A stretch of DNA of 64,000 bases from Agrostemma githago (GCA_958450325.1 OY288253.1:65217612-65281611), one strand, 5' to 3'. Shown: positions 12,145-24,494, counted from the stretch's first letter. Notes: a model not told the origin generated them from the sequence alone. A program made the numbers and translations.

Positions 12145-13711
12145 TGGAGACACCCAAATTTGGACCTGGTGGCTGCAGAAGTGCCCAGCAAACACCCGAT
12201 GACGATAGGACTGTAACGCGACACGGGTTCGCGATGTTTTAGATAGTTTTCCTATAGAACGGACCAAATAATTACTCGAAAAAATTAAAACTAACATGAT
12301 GGCAGCCTTAGTCGTGTCGTTACGGTCACATAGACACTAATTAGAGTCAATTACGACACCGGGACCCCGAGTCGGCCCCGAAACTCGAACCGAGTCAACA
12401 CCGAGTCAAGCGAGCCTCAGGATGAACACCCGAGGCCCACGAAACCCACGGCGCTAGGTCAAGCCGTGGGGAAGCCTTCATGACCAAGCAAGATATCACA
12501 CACCCGTCTCACGGTTTTGGAAAGTATCAAAATCGTATCCTCAAAACTCCAACCGCCCCACCTGACGCGCCTGGGTCTCTCCACGCTCGGACCCAGGTGC
12601 CTGAGTTCTGGTGCGCCCCAAGTCACGCGTCCATATGGGCGACGAGGGCCGAAATCACCAATAAATACCCCCCTTCACGCCCTCATTTCGACAACATTCA
12701 ATCTTCTTCTCCCCCTCAAAAACTCTCGCTAAGGGCTCGCACTCCAACACCCAAGGCAAACGATCCACTCGATCGTAATTCCGATAATAAAAGCAACATC
12801 GACGCTACTCCTCACCTTCGAGCACTCCACTCGATACCGAGGTGCCTGTGATCGACTAGCTCCAAACGAGTAACGAAGTTCTACCAAATTAGCCGCAGAA
12901 CTAGTCCTTAGCTAACGAAGCTCTGCCGGAGTAGCCGCGGGAAGGTCAAACGGTAACGGAGTTCTGCCGGAGTCGCTGGTCAAGCTAGGAGGATCCGCCT
13001 GTTGATCGAGTCGTCACTAGGTTGCCATCTAAACAAAACTTTCCATATTTGCACTTTCTATTATTATGCACTACGACAATACTAGACGTGGGCACTAGGC
13101 CCACGAACGTCTACTAAAATACGAACGTCCCAACTTCAACCACAAATATTAAAACACACTAAATAGACCCGAGTAATTCCGAGATCCGTTCTCAAAACTA
13201 TCTATGCATAGAGTCCCGTTTAGTGTATACTCCGAGGGTCCAACTCCTCACAATGTGATTTACTTACGTTCGCATTTACAGTTTTTCGTATGATTTATTG
13301 CTTTTATGACCCTATAATCGCATGCTAAATCACTTAACACGGAATTCAAAACGTAAAATAACTTAAAACTGAACAAAGTGATGGTCGGGTTCCGTATTAA
13401 TCCGGGTGCTCACCTTATTAGGTTCGATGCACCTCTATTAATATCGAACCGACGCATCTTAAGTAGAATACCGGGTAAGGTATACCACGAGAATGACTAA
13501 TATCCGTATTATCACGTTAAATCTGATATGCTAATACGTATAGTACATAGTACTCTCTACTCTCCTACGTACATCTTTTCAGGGCCTGCTTGTCATGTGA
13601 AATCGCATGCAAAGAATGTAAACACCACTGCTTCGACGATAAACTTATCTGTCCTTAAAACAACCGACGTAGTTAAGCATAGGGTTAAAACAACGGATGT
13701 TACAGTATTTC
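12145..13711 (+). repeat. 3' LTR of the Retand-like element, first part
   Basis: It matches 239-1806 of the 5' LTR and stops at GTATTTC, where the LTR of the second Tat element begins. The remainder of this LTR resumes at 23840. Confidence 0.85.
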
Positions 13712-16317
13712 TATGGACATGACATAGGTCCACCCCGACGCGGCCACGCGCGGGTTTGGGGAGGCGAACGAATCACCATATGAGATGGGTCGAATTGAAA
13801 TTTAAATCGAAGTGGAATCGCCACCGAACTTTGTGGGAGTTCGGGCCCGTTCGAACCCACTCTATATCTAAGTGGGCCATGCACAAAGTATGGCCCATTC
13901 GGATGTCAGAGTTTATTGGGCTCATCCCTTTGCATTTGATACCGATACCGACATTATCGGATACCGTGTATTGAATGACTCTCGTGCGCCTACGGTTTCG
14001 GGCATCCGGAAACCGAGGTTCTGAGTAAGGGGTGAGGGTACGTGTTGGGAAGTTCACAAAGAACACCCAACCCCGCCCGCAGATTAGCGACCTCTACTAA
14101 GATATCGTTTGACGTTTTAATTCGCGCGTTAGTAGAACGATAAAATGATATGCAAACATTGTTTTGCCTAAACATGCGGAAATTTGAATGGGTTTCTAAG
14201 TCGATTTAATGCATCTAAAATTAACGTCAAAGTTATATTTAGCATGCGGGTTCATTTTAGTACAATAAAATAAACAACGAAAATAAAAAAATAGAACAAA
14301 CGGTTAGTAACGATAATAACGATAATAACGGTTTGCAAAAAATAGAGAATGATATGGAATGACCTAAATGACACGATGCATGGTTTTGAAAAGTTGTATG
14401 ACATGTGATTGATTTAACACACGTTGCCCGAAGTCATAGAAAAAATGTTGTCGAGACTAGAAAAGCATTGTAGGACTCACGATTTTTGACGTGATAAGGC
14501 ACTCGATCGAGTCATTGAAGGAATCGACCGAGTGGTCCTCAGAAAAAGGTTTTGTTCCGCTTTTTAGACGTCACTCGATCGAGTTATTGAAGAACTCGAC
14601 CGAGTGAGAAGCCACTCGATCGAGTCATTGCGAGACTCGACCGAGTAGTGGCCAAAAAAAGCTTTTGTCTCATTTTTGGGGTGCCACTCGACTGAGTGGG
14701 CTAGGCACTCGATCGAGTGCCCCCTGTACGAACCGGGGTTCGTTTTGCAACTTGTTGTTAATTTCGAAATTACTTTTTGATTTTGGAAAACTGATGATTT
14801 TGTGGAATCGGGCAGAAATATTGTACGATTTATGCTCGATTCGGACTTTGATACTCATAGTATCCGATATTAGATTATTGAATCGATATCGAATATTTAG
14901 AGTTAAATCTAAAAAATATGTTTGTAAATCGTTTTAAACCAACTAAATACGAAATAGATTGTCTCCGCGTTTATAGTGTCGTAACTAATTACTTTGAATT
15001 ATATGATCACTATTTTTAGCATCAATGACTTCATATTAGTTAGATTTACTTGATTAATTCGTTTAGATACGACATCCAATTATTGAATTGGTATCGAATC
15101 TAAAGAATGACGCTTGAATTAAATACTTAATTTGATTCCCTCCGCATCCCGACATCGTAATAAATCCTTGCGGATTGTGTGATGTCGGATCCGCATCAAC
15201 GGGTTTCGACTCTAAATAAAGAAAAAGATGTTTTACTTGAAATAGTTAGGAAAATCGATGAATATGCAATGAATAATAAAATAAGAAAACTATTGTTGAT
15301 GTTAACTCGCCTCAACAATCAACCGATCGGGGTGTCGGGATAACCGACCGTCAACATCGGGTGCGTTACCCTCGTATATTCGGATTTCCTTATCCCGTCA
15401 TCACTCACGCTCGACACGAAATGACGAGTAATTTAATGTTTTATACTAACAATATTATAGATATTCGATGCAAAAAGAAAGATAAAAAAATGAGAAGAAG
15501 AAGATGGCGTGAGAGAGAGGAGAAGAAAGAAGAACGGGATTTTGTACCCTCAACCTACATGTTTCTTAGTCTCGGATATAACTCGGTAGTTGTGGCTTTG
15601 GCACGGGAGTATCGAGGTTGATGTAGGTTAAGTTATGGTGGTTTAGGGTTCCTATATGCTAGGGTTTAAGGTTGAAGATGATGAGTTGTAATGGGTAGAG
15701 ATTAGGGTTGTGAAGGATTGATTAGGGTTGTAAAAAGATGTGTAAAATTGTAGGTAAAAAAAGTGTTTGAAAGGGTTGCAAAGGAGATGTATATATAGGC
15801 ATGCTCCATCACCCTCGTCTAGGGTTCCTCGACCGAGTAAGCCGCTGACTTGGTCGAGTGGCCCAAACAAACCCAGCCGGGCCTGTTTGAGGGCCCACTC
15901 GATCGAGTGGGCTGACACTCGATCGAGTGGGTCAGCTGAAACGCAAGGCCCGGTTTTTGGACCTTGGGTTGGGTATTTTTGTGGGTTTTGTATTTGAGTT
16001 GGACTTTTGATATTTGCATGGCTGTTTTTTATGTCTCGGAAGCGGCTTTGACCGGGGTTTGACCCAATCGCTAAAAGTCGGTTTTATTTCCGGTGTCGGT
16101 TTTGATCCAAATTAGTCTCATTTGATTGGAAACGGCCAACTGGGCCTGAATTTGAGGTCGTTTTTGTGAGATTTGTACTCCGTAAAATGCCTAAGCCAGA
16201 AACTAAAGGTTTCGAGCCCATATCCGAGCGCATAGAAACACGTTTGCATCCGATCATCATCGGGTGTTTTTTGGAAACTGCTATAGACACCTGGCGGTCA
16301 AAATGTGGGTGTCTACA
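13712..16317 (-). repeat. 3' LTR of the second Tat-type element, with palindrome cluster
   Basis: About 2606 bp. The outer end reads TATGGACATG where the other copy has TGTGGACATG, so the terminal base pair is mutated here. It contains six exact copies of the palindrome ACTCGATCGAGT (14501, 14573, 14614, 14707, 15897 and 15917) plus ACTCGACCGAGT-type variants. It also carries a long A/T-rich stretch at about 14200-15300. Confidence 0.8.
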
Positions 16318-16331
16318 GAGCCTCCACTCTG
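16318..16331 (-). other. Polypurine tract of the second Tat-type element
   Basis: On the minus strand the sequence AGAGTGGAGGCTC directly precedes the LTR start TGTAGACACC. This resembles the outer element's tract in form and fixes the orientation. Confidence 0.65.
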
Positions 16332-18846
16332 ACTGAGGCTTGGACAAGACGAAAGTCAGAGTAGCTACCAAGCCAATCGAGGATTAAGACCTGGCATACC
16401 TCTGATCGGGCCGTTTATAGTCCATTAGACTTGCGTGAAGGGCTCGCCAGCCACAAGTTAGAAATCATACCTGAGTAGATGATGATAACTCCGTGGGGAA
16501 TCGGACTTGTCGTATAAGTCTTGGGTGTGCCTATATATGGGCCCATCCCGTGCCATTCCGGGGATAATGCCGTCTAGGGCTTTCCGCTGAGGAGCTTAGT
16601 GAGTTTGCGTAGGCCTGTGACTCACGCTGGGGAATAAAAACTTGATGTTCCATTGGGAAGCCAAGCTGGTACCTGAAATGTTAGATATACAGGCAGAAAT
16701 AGGAAATATAGCAGATAGCATACAGGACATGCAGTTAGCATCTATCGACTGACTTGCGCTGGGGAAAGTGATTTTTGCTTAGTTTTTTGAAATCGAAATC
16801 CTGAAAGCAACTCACGTGCTAGGAGACATGTTTTCAAAATGGAAAGGGATAGAAAAGAAATTTGCAGCTTAAACAGACTGAAATTTGACCTTGTCGAAAA
16901 GGATTTTTTTCAAATGGCTAAGTTTTGCAAATTTTAAAATGAGAATTTGAAGAGAGAGGCCTACAGACTGACTCAACTCTGGACGCAAAAGGACAAGTTG
17001 ACAGACACGACTGGACTCTCGAGGGGTTGGACCGTGACTCGGTAGGGGGATGGGCCACCTAAGATGACAAGACTCTTAAGTTGCGCTATTTCGTAGCCTA
17101 GGCGAGTGGCAACACGGTCGAACATCGAAATGGGATAGATATGCTATAGGGGACTTGCAGTAGTCTGTAATGGGACTGTTGTAGTCTGGTGCTCTTCTGG
17201 ATTTTTGATTTTAGGATACATTCCCAAAGTGGGTATTGCTTCGAGTCCTGACAGATTCTCGTCTTCGACTGAGCCGAGTACTAGGACACACTACCGAAAG
17301 GAGGCTAGATTTTGAAAGTATTTATCTTGATTTTGTGAGTGGATGGAGAACTTCTGCCTAGGAGAAGCCCCCAGGACGACAAAGCTAGCTGTTGAGAACA
17401 TGACAGTGTCGTGACCGGAATGATGGTGCTTTTTGAATGTGTGTCAATGTGGGTGGTTGTGCCTCTGTTGAAAGGCTGCCTACGTATTCACGTGTAGTGA
17501 AATCAAACCATGCCGTAGTTCAGTGCATTGGAAGATATGTTATGGTGCCTAGTTTAATAGGGCTCTGTGTGTAACTAGTCATAGCGATGACGTAGGCTAG
17601 GTGCATTCCCAGTGATGTCCTGATCAAAGGGCTAGAATAGTTAGGATGTTGATCCTGTAACTGTGAGCGTTCTCGGGGGTAGCCCCGAGAGGTGGCGTGA
17701 ACTATTTGGGCATGTTCTATGTCGACTGCAAGTTGAATTCCCGTGCTTGGGGTTGGTAACTGGTTTGGATGTTTTTGGAAATGTGGAGCTAGGTCGCAAG
17801 TGGCCTTGATGTTTTGACATCTGGAGCTTGATTTTGTGGAGCTAAGGTTTCAAGGGTAAGGTATTATGTGGCAGGAAAGGAGGAAAGTCGAGTAAAAATG
17901 ACTCGAACTTCGATCGGGGTAGGTTGATAATGCGGGATCTGGTTTCCATGTCTGGCCCTAATGGTTAGGGTGTATCCTATGGAGCTTGAATCCTCAAAAT
18001 TCTGGGCTGTCTCTTAGCCTAGGTCTCGAGAAGGTCTTGAGGGTTGTAATGTGGGAAGGCTAAATGTTGTGTTAGCTAACCAACTTGATTGTTTCTCCCC
18101 TATTTGATGGTACGAGTATTGATAATTGACCGTACTTGGCCAAGGGATTTTTCGCTTGAGTTGACCGCTAACCTTGGTTATGGGTTTTTTTATTTTCTTG
18201 GTTGACCTCTTAGCCTCGGTCATGGGATTCTTCATTTGGATTGACCGCTAAACCTCGGTCATGGGTGTCTCTTTTTTTTTGATAATGGCCTGCTTTTTTT
18301 GTTTTGGCCTTTTGCTCTTTCCCTGGACTTTTCTTTTTTTCTTGGACTTTTGATTTTTTCCGTCCAGTTTTTTTTTGTTGGTCAAACTAATACCTGAGGT
18401 GGGGAATGGTCAGTCTTATTGGAGGGGTGCTTATTGTGGGAAGTGGGCTTGCCTCCCGTCTTGAACCAAAACTAGGAGACTACCTAGATTTGTCATAGGA
18501 TTTGATACCGCTCCTACTAAGGGTAGTTTTGTGGCTTTTCTATACCAGACATGGAATAGGCAAAAGGAAAACACGGGCTCGGTTTCCTGCAGTCATTATA
18601 GATGTGCCTATAATAGTCACGTGCGTGTGCTCACAGTGTATGATGGTGTTCATCATGTTCTCGGAAACACATAAGGAAAGTATATATGAGAAAGAATATT
18701 GAAAGCTGATTTTATTGAATTTTGAAAAAGAGGATAGAATACAACTGACTCTGACTATGACTTTGACATTGGAAGAAATAGCACATCCTAGACTCTGACT
18801 CAGACTCGGACGTAAATCAAATCCGGACTCTTGGATGATGTTGTCA
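16332..18846 (-). other. Internal region of the second Tat-type element without recognisable genes
   Basis: No pol-like frame on either strand. Around 18120-18266 there are three imperfect copies of a block with TTGACC..CT..CCTCGGTCATGGG. The region lies downstream of gag in the element's sense, where pol should be, so it is a deletion or replacement. Confidence 0.45.
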
Positions 18847-19676
18847 TTAGTCGTCGGCTTCTAAGGACTCGAGTTGATGTCCAGTATAGCCTTCAGTAGA
18901 AGCTTCACCCAGATCTTCATTATGTCGAAGATTGTCTTCAATCCTAATGCCCATTTCGGTAAGCACCGCAAAGTTTGAAATACCGGCATACCTAAGATGG
19001 ACGCGGTAGGAAGGTAGGAGGTTGTTGATGAATGCCTCCACTAGTGTCTTCTCGTTGGGCTTGTCTACCAACTTCACACTTTCGGCCCTCCACCTTTGAA
19101 GGTATTTGGTGAAACCTTCTTTGGGTTCTTGGGCCATCACTTCCAGAGTACGCATTGTAGTCTGGATCTCGGTATTATCAGTGTAACACCGAGCGAACTC
19201 TGTTGCCACATCATCCCAAGTCTTGTACTTCTTGGAATCGAGCCTGTAGTACCAGGCTTTCGGGTGCTTCTCGAGGGAGGAAGCAAACAACTGCTTGAAC
19301 ATGGGGGATTTCACCCCCTTGACAGCCATAAATTCTTCGAAAGAATGTGATGGACCGGGTCTTCAGTACCCTCAAACATCGGTATTCCCGTAAGGTTGAG
19401 GTTGGCGGGTAGCTCGTCATCCAGAGGCGAGTAGGAGCGAGCATTTTCCTCATGGATTGAGTTGTTTGTAAACAAATGGACCTGTTCTTCAAGCTTATTG
19501 CGAACAGCGCTAACCAGTTCAGCTATGGGCCCAGTGGGTTCAGATCCAGCATTAGGAGTCCCTTTCTCCATGGCACTCAAACGGGTGGCAAGGGTTGTTT
19601 GGTCGGTCCTGATAGCCGTCAATTGGGCTTCAAGCATAGCTAGGGAGGCTGCCAATTGGTCCAAAGTTTCTTGCAT
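18847..19676 (-). pseudogene. Gag of the second Tat-type element, frameshifted and lacking the zinc knuckle
   Basis: An N-terminal frame (19676 to about 19330) encodes a heptad-like segment MQETLDQLAASLAMLEAQL and a linker ending LTGIPMFEGTEDP. A second frame (to 18847) encodes the capsid-type retrotransposon gag domain: AWYYRLDSKKYKTWDDVATEF, FTKYLQRWRAESVKLVDKP and VEAFINNLLPSYRVHLRY. The frames change at about 19330-19370, so one indel breaks the protein. It stops at LEADD with no Cys/His knuckle. This is the central part missing from the gag remnant at 4083-4667. Confidence 0.75.
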
Positions 19677-20394
19677 TTTCTGGCGTCTGGTTACCGGTGG
19701 CCTGCCTGTAAGAATACCGCATAATCAGTAAAGTTGCTTCGGAACTCAATTTCACCAAGGCATAGGAAATAGCGCGGGAGGAGAGACGAATCCATTTTGA
19801 CTCGGGTTAGACTCTCCTAAGACAAATGTGTAGGGTACGATTCTCGGAGTGACTGTGATTAATCGCTCCGTCGGAGAATAGCCCCCAAGTGAGACTAAGG
19901 ACCTTGGTAGGACTCAGATGGTGTGACATCTAAGTGGCTCGAAAGTGGGGTACGTGTGACAACACGTGCAAGACATGACCCTTAGAGCAACCGTGATTGA
20001 TCGTTCTGCTGAAGGGTAGCCCCCGAGTGAGGAAAAGCCTGAAAAGGAAATGACTCGGAAAGGACACCTGGACGGGTGACTCGTGAAAGGTGGGCCTCCC
20101 TTAGGATTCAGCTATGTGGGCCGAGTCCTGTTCGAAGGAAGGTCCACGTGAGATATTTCCCAGACTTTGGACTCGATTGTGTAAACGGACCGTCCTTTGT
20201 AGGAGTATGTCCTACGTAGGTGGGTCATGCCTTAGTCAAATAAGGCGGACTGGGATAGGGGGGAAACCCGCGGTGTAAGATCGACGGAGTTTCGACGCTA
20301 AAAACCTTCGACGACTTACGACAAGACCCGACACTGCTAAATACGGGAAGTCCTAAGAAGAGGAAAGTTTTGAGAAGTCCGAGAAAATCGGTGG
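19677..20394 (-). other. Leader of the second Tat-type element next to gag, non-coding
   Basis: No supported reading frame. Two related stretches around 19850-19890 and 19980-20030 share an ending of the form ATAGCCCCCAAGTGAG / GTAGCCCCCGAGTGAG. Confidence 0.35.
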
Positions 20395-20830
20395 ATTGCC
20401 CGATTTTTGCAAAAATCGGAAAAGTGCCATCGGGCCGCAATTTTGAAGGTTTGAAAATATTTTTGAATTTTGAAATGGGCAGCATACCAGCTAGAAATAG
20501 GCTATTTTGAGTAAAATCATAAGTCTTAAATTCGGAAGCTTTCCGGGTTTTTGAAAATTGAATATTTTTGAAAAGATGCATTTTTGGAATTTTTGAATTT
20601 TGAATAGTGAAGATGAATTTCCAAAAATTTGAAAATCGAAAACAGGATCCCGACTTTTAAAATTGGCGAAAATGTCATCGGGCCCGAATTTTTTGAAAAG
20701 TTGAAAGTTTTTGAATTTTTGAAATGGATAGCATACCGGCTAAAAATATGCTATTTTGAGTAAAATCATAAGTCCTAAATTCGGTATGCTTCCCGGTTTT
20801 GAAATTGGATATGTTGAAAAAGATGTATTG
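20395..20830 (-). repeat. Imperfect tandem duplication in the element leader (about 249-bp period)
   Basis: Landmarks recur about 249 bp apart: GCATACCAGCTAGAAATAGG against GCATACCGGCTAAAAATATG, and GTAAAATCATAAGTC at 20511 and 20760. The copies are diverged and rich in TTTTGAA runs. Confidence 0.7.
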
Positions 20831-21231
20831 TTTGAAAAAATAACGGTTTTTTATAAACGACCTTAGAAACCGAGTAGCACATAGTCACACAAGCATAATA
20901 ACGACACCATGTATGCTCTACACTAAGTCTCGGTCGGTCTATAAAGGGTCTATACCAGTGCACATAGTCTATCCGAGAATCGGGACGGACTTCCAAAGTC
21001 GAGTTGAGCTTAGAACATGCCGCGAAACCCATACGAATCGACTATGAACACCTTTGACATATCCATATTGGAGTACATCACGGTATAGTGGGACGTCGGT
21101 CGCCAGTACTGGCCCGGGAAAATATGGGGTTATGCATGAACCGTTAAACTAAAACGCGTATTGTACTAGTCAAACGATTTCTATTCGAGTCTCACCCTGA
21201 GGATGCCGATGGTAAGTCACGCATCAGTTAA

Positions 21232-21249
21232 TCCCCAGCGGAGTCGCCA
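21232..21249 (-). other. Primer-binding site of the second Tat-type element
   Basis: In reverse complement this is TGGCGACTCCGCTGGGGA, three bases from the LTR starting at 21253. It is the same motif as at 2415-2431 and shows that this element points to the left. Confidence 0.75.
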
Positions 21250-21252
21250 AAT

Positions 21253-23839
21253 TGTGGACATGACATAGTTCCACCCCGACGCGGCCACGCGCGGGTTTGG
21301 GGAGGCGAATGAATCTCCATATGAGATGGGTCGAATTGAAATATAAATCGAAGTGGAATCGCCACCGAACTTTGTGGGAGTTCGAGCCCGTTCGAACCCA
21401 CTCTATATCTTAGTGGGCCATGCAAAAATTATGGCTCATTCGGATGTCAGAGTTTATTGGGCTCGTCCCTTTGCATTTGATACCGATACCGACATTATCG
21501 GATACCGTGTATTGAATGACTTTCGTGCGCCAACGGTTTCGGGCATCCAGAAACCGAGGTTCTGAGTAAGGGGTGAGGGTACGTGTTGGGAAGTTCACAA
21601 AGAACACCCAACCCCGCCCGCACATTAGCGACCTCAACTAAGATATCGTTTGCCGTTTTAATTCGCGCGTTAGTAGAACGATAAAATGATATGCAAACAT
21701 TGTTTTGCCTAAACATGCGGAAATTTGAATGGGTTGCTAAGTCGATTTAATGCATCTAAAATTAACGTCAAAGTTATATTTAGCATGCGGGTTCATTTTA
21801 GTACGATAAAATAAACAACGAAAAATAAAAAAATAGAACAAACAGTTAGTAACGATAATAACGATAATAACGGTTTGCAAAAAATATAGAATGATATGGA
21901 ATGACCTAAATGACACGATGCATGGTTTTGAAAAGTTGTATGACATGTGATTGATTGAACACACGTTGCCCGAAGTCATAGAAAAAATATTGTCAAGACT
22001 AGAAAAGCATTGTAGGACTCACGATTTTTGACGTGATAAGGCACTCGATCGAGTCATTGAAGGAGTCGACCGAGTGGTCCTCAGAAAAAGGTTATGCCCC
22101 GCTTTTTAGACGTCACTCGATCGAGTTATTGAAGAACTCGACCGAGTGAGAAGCCACTCGTTCGAATCATTGCGAGACTCAACCGAGTGGTGGCCAAAAA
22201 AAGCTTCTGTCCCGTTTTTGGGGTGCCACTCGACCGAGTGGGCTAGGCACTCGATCGAGTGCCCCCTGTACGAACCGGGGTTCGTTTCGCAACTTGTTTT
22301 TTATTTCGAAATTGCTTTTTGATTTTGGAAAACAGATGATTTTGTGGAATCGGGCAGAAATATTGTACGATTTATGCTCGATTCGGACTTTGATACTCAT
22401 GGTATCCGATATTCGATTATTGAATCGATATCGAATATTTAGAGTTAAATCTAAAAAATATGTTTGTAAATCGTTTTAAACCAACTAAATACGAAATAGA
22501 TTGTCTCCGCGTTTATAGTGTCGTAACTAATTACTTCGAATTATATGATCACTATTTTTAGCATCAATGACTACGTATTAGTTAGATTTACTTGAGTAAT
22601 TCGTTTAGATACGACATCCAATTATTGAATTGGTATCGAATCTAAAGAATGACGCTTGAATTAAAGACTTAATTTGATTCCCTCCGCATCCCGACATCGT
22701 AATAAATCCTTGCGGATTGTGTGATGTCGGATCCGCATCAACGGGTTTCGACTCTAAATAAAAAAAAAAGATGTTTTACTTGAAATAGTTAGGAAAATCA
22801 ATGAATATGCGATGAATAATAAAATAAGAAAACTATTGTTGATGTTAACTCGCCTCAACAATCAAGCGATCGGGGTGTCGGGATAAGCGACCGTCAACAT
22901 CGGGTGCGTTACCCTCGTATATTCGGATTTCCTTATCCCGTCATCACTCACGCTCGCCACGAATCGACGAGTAATTTAATGTTTTATACTAACAATATTA
23001 TAGATATTAGATGCGAAAAAAAGATAAAAAAACGAGAAGAAGAAGATGGCGCGAGAGAGAGGAGAAGAGAGAAGAACGGGATTTTGCACCCTCAACCTAC
23101 ATGTTTCTTAGTCTCGGATATAACTCGGTAGTTGTGGCTTTGGCACGGGAGTATCGAGGTCGATGTAGGTTAAGTTATGGTGGTTTAGGTTATGCTAGGG
23201 TTTAAGGTTGAAGATGATGAGTTGTAATGGGTAGAGATTAGGGTTGTGAAGGATTGATTAGGGTTGTAAAAAGATGTGTAAAATTGTAGGTAAAAAAAAG
23301 TGTTTGAAAGGGTTGCAAAGGAGATGTATATATAGGCATGCTCCATCACCCTCGTCTAGAGTTACTCGACCGAGTAAGCCGCTGACTCGGTCGAGTGGCC
23401 CAAACAAATGCAACCGGGCCTGTTTGAGGGCCCACTCGATCGAATGGGCTGACACTCGATCGAGTGGGTCAGCTGAAACGCAGGGCCCAGTTTTTGGACC
23501 TTGGGTTGGGTATTTTTGTGGGTTTTGTATTAGCGTTGGACCTTTGATATTTGCATGGCTGTTTTTTATGTCTCGGAAACGGCTTTGACCGGGGTTTGAC
23601 ACAATCGCTAAAAGTCGGTTTTATTTCCGGTGTCGGTTTTGACCCAAATTAGTCTCATTTGATTGGAAACGGCCCACTGGGTCTGAATTTGAGGTCTGTT
23701 TTGTGAGATTTGTACTCCGTAAAAAGCCTAAACCAGAAACTAAAGGTTTCGAGCCCATATCCGAGCGCGTAGAAACACGTTTGCGTCTGATCATCATCGG
23801 GTATTTTTTGGAAACTGCTATAGACATCTGGCAGTCAAA
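21253..23839 (-). repeat. 5' LTR of the second Tat-type element, outer end truncated
   Basis: It matches 13712-16317 but stops within GGCAGTCAAA; the closing ATGTGGGTGTCTACA of the other copy is missing. Exact ACTCGATCGAGT palindromes are at 22043, 22115, 22249 and 23454. Two further sites have decayed (near 22155 and 23434). Confidence 0.8.
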
Positions 23840-24187
23840 GTTGACTTGAACGGTTTCCGAGTCCCCATAATTGACTCGGTGACGACTCCACAAATCGACA
23901 ACGAATTCAGTTCACTAAAAAGTTCGCCTTACCAAATGAATCGGCCTTTAAATATTTACAACCACGTCTCGATCGATTCCCAAACGGAAACACGGGTGCC
24001 CGCACCCGTCTAGTACAAGTCCGGATCGTCATCCAAATCGAGGTCCGACACTTCGCCTCGTATGCGAGATCGGACCGGCCCTCGGTTGGGAGGGGGCCGC
24101 GTGTGTGGCCGCCGCCACACGTTGAAAACCGGGTCGATCCCGCGCAAGCACGTGCGGGGCGCCGGGCGGTGCGGACAGACGTCCACA
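23840..24187 (+). repeat. 3' LTR of the Retand-like element, second part
   Basis: It matches about 2063-2411 of the 5' LTR and ends GACGTCCACA before the target duplicate CCTAG. About 250 bp of LTR (the equivalent of 1807-2057) is missing between this part and the first part at 12145-13711. Confidence 0.8.
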
Positions 24188-24268
24188 CCTAGCTGAGACT
24201 TCCACCGCGCAACCTGACGGGGGGTTAAAGAGAAATCTGATTCTGCACTAGCAACTACCCTCGTGAAA
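24188..24268 (-). pseudogene. Upstream part of the split coding fragment at 1-238
   Basis: On the minus strand this reads FTRVVASAESDFSLTPRQVARWKSQ and runs in frame into LGGHATDW at 238 once the 24-kb insertion is removed. Bases 24188-24192 (CCTAG) are the target-site duplicate of 234-238. Upstream (higher coordinates) the frame dissolves into an ATT-rich microsatellite, so this end is truncated or belongs to an intron. Confidence 0.5.
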
Positions 24269-24494
24269 TATATATTATTATTATTATTGTTATCATCATT
24301 AATTTATTATTATTATCAAAGAACTACGCCACTTGCATTGTTATTATGATTATTGTATTGTTATTATATTGTGGGTCATAAACTCGTAAGAGTTGGGCTC
24401 TGAAACGGGTTTGGCTTGACAATTACATAGAACAGAACCTCGGTTTGAATTCTCTTGACTCGGGTTTGACTTCTATATAAATTACGGGTACTAC
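24269..24494 (+). repeat. ATT/TTA microsatellite and uncharacterised spacer
   Basis: Bases 24270-24365 are an imperfect run of ATT and TTG triplets. The rest shows no gene. The junction between the old coding fragment and the next Tat-type element must lie here, but I cannot place it. Confidence 0.5.

Larger units (their letters stand above)
13712..23839 (-). mobile_element. Second Tat-type non-autonomous LTR element, nested in the first, minus orientation
   Basis: Two related LTRs (13712-16317 and 21253-23839) enclose 4.9 kb. The PBS complement lies at 21232-21249 next to the right LTR and the polypurine tract next to the left LTR, so transcription would run right to left. In that sense the LTR begins TGTAGACACC, like the outer element. 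The internal part holds a frameshifted gag and no recognisable pol. The right-hand edge is damaged: the terminal LTR bases seen at 16303-16317 are missing at 23839, and outer-element sequence follows directly. A target duplication therefore cannot be tested. Confidence 0.8.
239..24187 (+). mobile_element. Retand-like (Tat lineage) non-autonomous LTR retrotransposon, with a nested insertion
   Basis: The element runs from a 5' LTR (239-2411) to a 3' LTR that is itself split (12145-13711 and 23840-24187). The 5-bp target duplication CCTAG is at 234-238 and 24188-24192. The inside holds a PBS of the TGGCGACTCCGCTGGGA type, a short gag remnant, an antisense plant-mobile-domain gene, a 54/55-bp tandem array and a polypurine tract. 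Known Retand and related Tat elements have this layout. I found no protease, reverse transcriptase, RNase H or integrase in any frame, so it would depend on proteins from another element. Without the nested 10.1-kb element it is about 13.8 kb. Confidence 0.85.

Noticed and set aside
13712..23839. Reading the inner element in plus orientation
   Set aside because: The PBS complement is next to the right LTR and the purine tract, on the minus strand, next to the left one; gag is also on the minus strand.
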